Positions 6,630 through 11,031 of a DNA stretch of 11,031 bases are shown one piece after another (position 1 is the first letter of the stretch; each line of letters begins with the position of its first letter). Under the pieces are notes generated by a model. The model was given only the letters and a program-made list of their open reading frames with translations. It ran no database searches and was not told the origin of the DNA. The translations under genes were made by a program, and so were the position numbers. The DNA comes from Lachnospiraceae bacterium UBA4292 (lineage in GTDB: Bacteria > Bacillota > Clostridia > Lachnospirales > Lachnospiraceae), in the NCBI GenBank assembly GCA_002395865.1, contig DGVE01000226.1:1-11031 (forward strand), in the 5' to 3' direction.

Positions 6630-6658
6630 CGGCTGCGGTGATCCGCAGCCGTTTTTTT
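6630..6658 (+). terminator. Intrinsic terminator after the small membrane protein gene
   Basis: CGGCTGCGG (6630-6638), loop TGAT and CCGCAGCCG (6643-6651) form a perfect nine-base-pair stem followed by seven T (6652-6658). It begins 14 bases after the stop codon. It also shows that the in-frame GTG at 6638, inside the stem, is not a likely start for the permease gene downstream. Confidence 0.95.
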
Positions 6659-6679
6659 GGAATATCGGGAAACACAAAA

Positions 6680-7633
6680 ATGGATGATCTTATATTCAGC
6701 CTGAACTCGACCATACCCGTCTTTCTTGTGATGGTGATAGGATATATTCTCGGAAAAAGGGGAATGCTTGGGGAGGGCTTCTGCAAGGGCAGCGACCGGC
6801 TGGTGTTTCGGATAACGCTGCCTTCCATGATGGTTATCGACATGTACGATATCGATCTGGCCAGCGATTTTGACGGGGGATACGTCCTGTTCTGCTTTTT
6901 ATCCACACTCATTTCGATAATCGTTCTGTGGCTGGTCGCGGGGATCGTTATGAAGAACAAAAGCCTCACGGCGGAGTTCGTTCAGGGCAGCTACCGTTCG
7001 AGCGCCGCAGTCCTGGGCTCGGCCTTCCTCATAAATATCTACGGCACTACGGGAACGGCGGCACCGCTGATGATACTGGGGGCGGTTCCTCTGTTCAATG
7101 CTGCTGCAGTCGTGCTTCTGACTATAGGGCAGGAGGAGCGTACGTCGGACGGTAAGGCTCTCGCGAAAAAGACCTTTACGGGTATAATAACGAATCCGAT
7201 AATACTCGGTATCGCTGTGGGAACGTTGTGGAATCTTACGGGTCTGGGCATGCCGGTACTCATAAGAAAGTCGCTCTCCACTCTTGCAGGACTCTCCGCG
7301 CCCATGGCACTCATATCCATAGGAGCTGCATTTGACGCAGGAGCGGCGCTTAAACTCATAAAGCCCACGGCCGTGGCAACATTCATAAAGCTGGTCGCAA
7401 TGTGCGCGGTATTTCTTCCGGTGGCCGCATATATGGGATACCGCGACCAGAAGCTCGTGGCACTCATCATCATGCTCGGAAGTCCTGCCACAGCAAGCGG
7501 CTACGTTATGGCGAAGGCTATGGGGCACAGGGGAGTCCTCGCTGCGGGATGCATCGCCATGAGCACGTTCGTGAGCGCATTTACACTGACATTCTGGCTG
7601 TGGCTGTTCAGAATGCTCGGGTTTATATCGTAA
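6680..7633 (+). CDS. Auxin efflux carrier (AEC) family permease
   Basis: A 317-residue permease of the AEC family (TC 2.A.69, bile/arsenite/riboflavin transporter superfamily), whose bacterial members carry small carboxylates such as malate or malonate. About ten hydrophobic segments are visible (near 7-25, 37-55, 66-90, 105-123, 128-148, 167-188, 203-220, 229-250, 257-278, 286-310), arranged as two five-helix halves around a polar loop at 150-165. Family-like features are NSTIPVFLVMVIGYILGKRG at the N-terminus, FVQGSYRSSAAVLG at 100-113, TNPIILGI at 171-178 and GSPATASGYVMAKAMG at 267-282. I chose the ATG at 6680 because longer in-frame starts lie inside the preceding terminator. The ribosome site before it is weak (CGGGA). 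No promoter stands out between that terminator and the start, so expression may depend on read-through. The substrate is unknown. A terminator and a new promoter separate it from the por operon. Confidence 0.88.
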   Translation: MDDLIFSLNSTIPVFLVMVIGYILGKRGMLGEGFCKGSDRLVFRITLPSMMVIDMYDIDLASDFDGGYVLFCFLSTLISIIVLWLVAGIVMKNKSLTAEFVQGSYRSSAAVLGSAFLINIYGTTGTAAPLMILGAVPLFNAAAVVLLTIGQEERTSDGKALAKKTFTGIITNPIILGIAVGTLWNLTGLGMPVLIRKSLSTLAGLSAPMALISIGAAFDAGAALKLIKPTAVATFIKLVAMCAVFLPVAAYMGYRDQKLVALIIMLGSPATASGYVMAKAMGHRGVLAAGCIAMSTFVSAFTLTFWLWLFRMLGFIS

Positions 7634-7645
7634 TTTTGAATAAAA

Positions 7646-7681
7646 GGGACAGCGGGGCGGCACTCAGGCTGTCCTTTTTTT
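7646..7681 (+). terminator. Intrinsic terminator after the AEC permease gene
   Basis: GGACAGC (7647-7653) pairs with GCTGTCC (7668-7674) around a 14-base GC-rich loop. A run of seven T follows (7675-7681), with A-rich sequence before the stem extending the pairing. It separates the permease from the por operon. Confidence 0.9.
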
Positions 7682-7711
7682 ACGAATTTGGAAAATCAGT
7701 AAAAAAGCATC

Positions 7712-7740
7712 TTTACAATACGGCGGTAAATGCTTATAAT
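7712..7740 (+). promoter_or_regulatory. Promoter of the porCDAB operon
   Basis: TTTACA (7712-7717), a 17-base spacer and a perfect TATAAT (7735-7740). The predicted start near 7747 leaves a leader of about 54 bases before the porC ATG. The leader holds no obvious riboswitch or attenuator, only GAGGTG (7791-7796) as ribosome site. One in-frame reading extends upstream of the porC ATG through this promoter, which rules it out as coding. Confidence 0.85.
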
Positions 7741-7800
7741 TTATTCATTTATTGCCGACAGAGGCAAAAGCTTTATATACAGAAACTATCGAGGTGTCTT

Positions 7801-8376
7801 ATGGGAAACGGATTGGTTGAGATACGCTGGCACGGAAGAGGAGGCCAGGGAGCAAAGACGGCGGCGCTGCTGCTCGCCGATGTTGCGTTTTCGGTTGGCA
7901 AGTACGTTCAGGGCTTTCCTGAGTACGGTCCCGAGAGGATGGGAGCACCCATTACCGCATACGACCGCATAAGCGACAGGGAGATAAGGGTACACTCGAA
8001 TATCTACTACCCGGATTATGTCGTGGTGGTCGATGAGACCCTGCTGCACAGCATAGATGTGACGGGCGGACTGAAAAAGGAGGGCGCGATACTCATAAAC
8101 ACCCCCAAGACACCGGATGAGATAAGACCGCTGCTTCGCGGATATGAGGGAAAGGTATACACTCTCGACGCGAGAAGGATAAGCGAGGAGGCGCTCGGGA
8201 AGTATTTCCCCAACATGCCTCTTCTCGCAGGTATCGTGAAGGTCTCCGGAGTTATGGACACTTGGGTGTTCTACAGCGAGATGGAGAAGTCACTTAAGCA
8301 CAAGTTCGCCAAAAAGCCCGAGGTGTTCGACGGCAATATGAGAGCCATCAGAACGGCTCTTGAGGAGGTCAGATAA
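7801..8376 (+). CDS. porC: Pyruvate (2-oxoacid):ferredoxin oxidoreductase, gamma subunit
   Basis: Gamma subunit of the four-subunit 2-oxoacid:ferredoxin oxidoreductase, which oxidises pyruvate with CoA to acetyl-CoA and CO2 and reduces ferredoxin in the cytoplasm. The 191 residues match the usual length of about 185-195. Near the N-terminus is the glycine-rich IRWHGRGGQGAKTA (8-21), followed by QGFPEYGPERMGAPI (37-51), the family's YGPERRGAP-type signature. These features belong to the domain that binds the CoA moiety region in single-chain enzymes. The ATG at 7801 is chosen because GAGGTG lies four bases upstream; a longer in-frame reading runs back through the promoter and terminator. The TAA stop overlaps the porD ATG by one base. 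The gene is also called porG in other organisms. Relatives act on 2-oxoisovalerate or 2-oxoglutarate, so the substrate assignment rests on the whole complex. Confidence 0.93.
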   Translation: MGNGLVEIRWHGRGGQGAKTAALLLADVAFSVGKYVQGFPEYGPERMGAPITAYDRISDREIRVHSNIYYPDYVVVVDETLLHSIDVTGGLKKEGAILINTPKTPDEIRPLLRGYEGKVYTLDARRISEEALGKYFPNMPLLAGIVKVSGVMDTWVFYSEMEKSLKHKFAKKPEVFDGNMRAIRTALEEVR

Positions 8377-8678
8377 TGGCTGTTAAATTCGAAGATATAA
8401 ATGAAAATACCCCCTGGCAGGAGCTTACACAGGGCCTTCAGATATTCGAGCCCGCGACCTCGAAGCATTTCGAGACGGGTGAGTGGAGGACCAATACGCC
8501 TGTGTTCGACGCCGACAAGTGCAAGCAGTGCCTGCTGTGCGTTCCTTACTGCCCGGATTCATCCATACCTGTAGTAGACGGGAGACGTACCGATTTCGAC
8601 TATATGCACTGCAAGGGCTGCGGCATCTGCGTGAAGGCATGCCCCTTCGGAGCCATAACCATGAAGGAGGGCAAGTGA
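8376..8678 (+). CDS. porD: Pyruvate (2-oxoacid):ferredoxin oxidoreductase, delta (ferredoxin-like) subunit
   Basis: A 100-residue subunit that carries electrons from the catalytic thiamine centre to external ferredoxin. It has two complete [4Fe-4S] motifs: CKQCLLCVPYCP, with cysteines 49, 52, 55 and 59, and CKGCGICVKACP, with cysteines 79, 82, 85 and 89, each ending in the Cys-Pro pair typical of bacterial ferredoxins. The 48 residues before the first cluster form the extension seen in PorD proteins, including PWQELTQG and GEWRTNTP-VFDADKC, which docks on the partner subunits. Translation is coupled to porC: the ATG shares one base with the porC stop, and GAGGAGG lies inside the end of porC. 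The next gene, porA, begins one base after the stop. All ligand residues are present, so I expect it to be functional. Confidence 0.95.
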   Translation: MAVKFEDINENTPWQELTQGLQIFEPATSKHFETGEWRTNTPVFDADKCKQCLLCVPYCPDSSIPVVDGRRTDFDYMHCKGCGICVKACPFGAITMKEGK

Positions 8679-8679
8679 C

Positions 8680-9876
8680 ATGGGATACAAGGAGAGAATG
8701 TCCGGCAATGAGGCTGTTGCCTTTGCCATGAAGCAGGTGAACCCGGATGTTATGCCGGCCTTCCCCATAACTCCCTCTACGGAGCTTCCGCAGTTCGTGT
8801 CCAACTATATCGCGAACGGCCAGATGGATACGGAGTTCATACCCGTTGAGTCGGAGCACAGCTCGATGTCGGCAGCCATAGGCGCCGAGGCTGCGGGCGC
8901 GAGGACCATGACGGCCACGAGCTCTTGCGGTCTTGCTTTCATGTGGGAGGTGCTCTATGTGGCTGCCTCCAACAGGCTCCCCATAGCTATGGCGGTAGTA
9001 AACCGCGCGCTCTCGGGACCCATCAATATAAACGCCGAGCACTCGGATTCCATGGGCGCGAGGGATTCAGGCTGGATCCAGATCTACGCAGAGACCAATC
9101 AGGAGGCATACGATAACTTCCTTCAGGCCTACAGGATAGCGGAGCATCCCGATGTAATGCTCCCGATAATGATCTGCCAGGACGGTTTTATAACCAGCCA
9201 TGCCGTGCAGAATATCGAGCTGATAGAGGATGAGCCTGTAAAGGCGTTCGTGGGCGAGTACAAGCCCGAGCACTATCTGTTAAATCCCGACGAGAGGATG
9301 TCCATAGGACCGTACGCAAACTCACCCTACTGCATGGAGGCGAAGCGTGCGCAGGCACAGGGCATGATAAACGCAAAGCAGGTGATACTCGACGTGGCCG
9401 AGGAGTTCTCAAAGATATCCGGAAGGAAGTACGGTCTCTATGAGGGCTACAGGCTCGAGGACGCAGACTATGCGCTCGTGGCCATAGGTTCCGCATGCGG
9501 CGTTATAAAGGATGTTATCGACGAGCTGAGGGATAAGGGCATTAAGGCCGGTCTCTTAAAGGTGAGAGTGTTCAGACCATTCCCCGGTGACGAGTTCGCG
9601 CAGGCTCTTAAGAACTGCAAGTGCGTAGCCATAATGGACAGAGCCGAGAGCTACAGCTCGCAGGGAGGTCCCCTGGGAAGCGAGCTCATGGCGGCAATGT
9701 ACAGAAACGGCGTTACGGCTAAGACCATTGACATGATCTACGGTCTGAACGGCCGCGATGTGACATTTGACATGATACAGGGCGTGTATGAGGACCTGAT
9801 GAGGATCGAGAAGGAGGGGCTTAAGCCCTCGGACCACTACAGGTATCTCGGACTTCGCGACGCGCAAAAAAGGTGA
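8680..9876 (+). CDS. porA: Pyruvate (2-oxoacid):ferredoxin oxidoreductase, alpha subunit
   Basis: Alpha subunit, 398 residues, the usual size for PorA. Residues 1-240 form the thiamine-pyrophosphate pyrimidine-binding domain: AFPITPSTELP at 27-37, PVESEHSSM at 55-63 with the glutamates that contact the cofactor, the TMTATSSCGLA segment at 77-87, and the NRALSGPININAEHSDSMGARDSGW stretch at 108-132 that helps form the active site. Residues 255-375 form the transketolase C-terminal-like domain, with VAIGSACG at 267-274 and LLKVRVFRPFPGDE at 292-305. AAGGAGG lies eight bases before the ATG, inside porD, and one base separates the two genes. It must pair with PorB, encoded next, to make a complete thiamine site. 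Pyruvate is the likeliest substrate from length and overall motif similarity; a branched-chain 2-oxoacid enzyme (VorA) is the main alternative. Confidence 0.94.
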   Translation: MGYKERMSGNEAVAFAMKQVNPDVMPAFPITPSTELPQFVSNYIANGQMDTEFIPVESEHSSMSAAIGAEAAGARTMTATSSCGLAFMWEVLYVAASNRLPIAMAVVNRALSGPININAEHSDSMGARDSGWIQIYAETNQEAYDNFLQAYRIAEHPDVMLPIMICQDGFITSHAVQNIELIEDEPVKAFVGEYKPEHYLLNPDERMSIGPYANSPYCMEAKRAQAQGMINAKQVILDVAEEFSKISGRKYGLYEGYRLEDADYALVAIGSACGVIKDVIDELRDKGIKAGLLKVRVFRPFPGDEFAQALKNCKCVAIMDRAESYSSQGGPLGSELMAAMYRNGVTAKTIDMIYGLNGRDVTFDMIQGVYEDLMRIEKEGLKPSDHYRYLGLRDAQKR

Positions 9877-9891
9877 TGGAGGTTGCAGGAC

Positions 9892-10836
9892 ATGCCGGTT
9901 AATTCAAGCTTTAATTTCAAGGAGATACAGGGACGTAAGGAGCGTCTGGCACCCGGCCACAGGATGTGCGCAGGCTGCGGTGGTACCATCGCGGTAAGAA
10001 ATGTTTTGAAGGCTCTTCACCCGGGCGACAAGGCCGTAGTGGGCAATGCAACAGGCTGCCTCGAGGTATCGAGCTTCATGTACCCGTACACAGCATACGA
10101 GGACAGCTATATCCACAATGCCTTTGAGAACGCCGGAGCCACGCTCTCGGGCGTGGAGACCGCCTACAGAGCGCTCAAAAAGCGCGGCAGGCTGGACGAT
10201 TCCTATAAGTTCATCACCTTCGGCGGTGACGGCGGTACATACGATATCGGTCTTCAGTCGCTCTCCGGCGCCATGGAGAGAGGACACGACATGGTGTATG
10301 TGTGCTACGACAACGGAGCGTACATGAACACAGGTATTCAGAGATCCTCGGCTACCCCCATGTTCGCGGATACGACCACGACGCCCACGGGTACGCAGTC
10401 TGTCGGCAAGCCCCAGACCAGAAAGGATCTGGCTGCGGTGATGGCCGCGCACAACATCCCCTACGTGGGACAGACCACCTTCATCGGCAATATGAAGGAT
10501 CTGTACACCAAGGCGGAGAGGGCGATATACACAGAGGGCGCAGCTTTCCTTAACATCATGGCTCCGTGCCCCAGAGGCTGGAGATATGACGCTCCCGATA
10601 TCATAGAGGTGTGCAGGATGGCTGTCGAGACCTGCTACTGGCCTCTCTTCGAGGTGGTCGAGGGCAGGTGGATACTCAACTATATGCCCAAGAAGAAACT
10701 GCCGATAGAGGATTTTCTTAAGCTCCAGGGCAGATTCAAGCATCTGTTCAAGCCCGGCAACGAGTACCTCATCGAGGCCTTCCAGGTGGAGGTCGACAGA
10801 AGATGGGAAGAGCTTCTGTCCAGATGCAACGCATAG
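9892..10836 (+). CDS. porB: Pyruvate (2-oxoacid):ferredoxin oxidoreductase, beta subunit
   Basis: Beta subunit, 314 residues, which binds the diphosphate half of thiamine pyrophosphate and the [4Fe-4S] cluster next to it. HRMCAGCGG at 23-31 supplies Cys26 and Cys29, ATGCLEV supplies Cys56 and APCPRGW supplies Cys226, the expected four ligands. FGGDGGTYDIG at 110-120 and the later DNGAYMNTG at 140-148 form the GDG...N thiamine-phosphate and magnesium motif. I chose the ATG at 9892 over the in-frame TTG at 9883: TGGAGG at 9877-9882 directly abuts the TTG but stands a normal nine bases from the ATG. It begins 15 bases after the porA stop and is the last gene of the operon, with a terminator hairpin about 25 bases after its stop. 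With PorC, PorD and PorA the complex is complete. Confidence 0.94.
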   Translation: MPVNSSFNFKEIQGRKERLAPGHRMCAGCGGTIAVRNVLKALHPGDKAVVGNATGCLEVSSFMYPYTAYEDSYIHNAFENAGATLSGVETAYRALKKRGRLDDSYKFITFGGDGGTYDIGLQSLSGAMERGHDMVYVCYDNGAYMNTGIQRSSATPMFADTTTTPTGTQSVGKPQTRKDLAAVMAAHNIPYVGQTTFIGNMKDLYTKAERAIYTEGAAFLNIMAPCPRGWRYDAPDIIEVCRMAVETCYWPLFEVVEGRWILNYMPKKKLPIEDFLKLQGRFKHLFKPGNEYLIEAFQVEVDRRWEELLSRCNA

Positions 10837-10860
10837 ATCATTCGGATATACAGTGGTGTG

Positions 10861-10902
10861 TGAGCCGTTTCCGTTATGGAAGCGGCTCATGTTTATTTAT
10901 TA
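10861..10902 (+). terminator. Intrinsic terminator of the porCDAB operon
   Basis: Bases 10862-10872 pair with 10878-10888 around a five-base loop, giving an eleven-pair stem with one G-T pair; T10861-A10889 may extend it. The tail TGTTTATTTATT is T-rich but interrupted, so termination may be less efficient than at the other hairpins in the window. Confidence 0.7.
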
Positions 10903-10939
10903 ATGCAAAAATTCGCTGAATTATAACGTAACCTTGTTC

Positions 10940-10990
10940 TTTACTATGGGAAATATTTATGTTATCATTGAATATGGTTTAGTGTATGAT
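10940..10990 (+). promoter_or_regulatory. Candidate promoter(s) for a gene beyond the right edge
   Basis: Two overlapping possibilities are visible: TTTACT (10940-10945), 17 bases, TATCAT (10963-10968); and TTATCA (10962-10967), 17 bases, TATGAT (10985-10990). Neither is as good as the other promoters in the window. No coding region is supported from 10903 to the end, and an ATG at 11025 has no ribosome site before it. Confidence 0.35.
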
Positions 10991-11031
10991 AATGAACGTG
11001 AATAAAAAGTAACTATTCAGAACCATGCAGG

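Noticed and set aside
6638..6679. In-frame GTG extension of the AEC permease
   Set aside because: The extension lies inside the terminator hairpin and T-run of the preceding gene, and translates to a non-family-like leader.
7402..7800. Long upstream extension of the porC reading frame
   Set aside because: It overlaps the permease gene, a terminator and the por promoter. Family similarity begins only at the ATG at 7801.
9883..9891. TTG at 9883 as the porB start
   Set aside because: The ribosome site abuts it with no spacer, whereas the ATG at 9892 has normal spacing.
9904..10890. A 328-residue minus-strand reading frame opposite porB
   Set aside because: It is antisense to a gene with clear family motifs; the His/Gly/Arg-rich translation is typical of a GC-rich shadow frame.

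Overview
The window looks like chromosomal DNA from an anaerobic Clostridia-type Firmicute, most plausibly a member of the Lachnospiraceae. The evidence is strong AGGAGG-like ribosome binding sites, TTGaaa/TATAAT promoters with 17-base spacers, tight hairpin-plus-T-run terminators, heavy use of AGA/AGG and ATA codons at roughly 45-60% GC (hand-sampled), and a ferredoxin-dependent 2-oxoacid oxidoreductase. The family placement is inference. I see no mobile element, CRISPR array, tRNA or rRNA, and no gene-free stretch longer than 300 bases.

Layout from left to right. Positions 1-555 (+) hold the end of a class I glutamine amidotransferase of the TrpG/PabA type, open at the left edge. Positions 660-2450 (+) encode a 596-residue soluble, helix-rich protein that I do not recognise. 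A hairpin at 2463-2498 serves as a two-way terminator between that gene and the convergent minus-strand operon. That operon, read right to left from a promoter near 5990, encodes a PlsC-like acyltransferase, a GT8 glycosyltransferase, and a protein that fuses a GT8 domain to a PlsC-like acyltransferase domain. The three genes overlap by 14 and 41 bases.

A divergent promoter then drives a 150-residue membrane protein (6164-6616) with several signs of high expression. It is followed by an auxin efflux carrier (AEC) family permease (6680-7633). Last is a four-gene operon, porC-porD-porA-porB (7801-10836), with its own near-consensus promoter and a terminator. The final 140 bases hold only candidate promoter sequence for a gene outside the window.

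The por genes together encode a complete four-subunit pyruvate (or related 2-oxoacid):ferredoxin oxidoreductase, the step that makes acetyl-CoA, CO2 and reduced ferredoxin. The most unusual part of the window is the glycosyltransferase/acyltransferase operon. The same two activities occur once as separate proteins and once as a fusion, which suggests that sugar transfer and acylation act on one product, perhaps a glycolipid or an acylated cell-surface glycan. Both acyltransferase domains also depart from the usual PlsC acceptor-binding motif, so the acceptor may not be lysophosphatidate.
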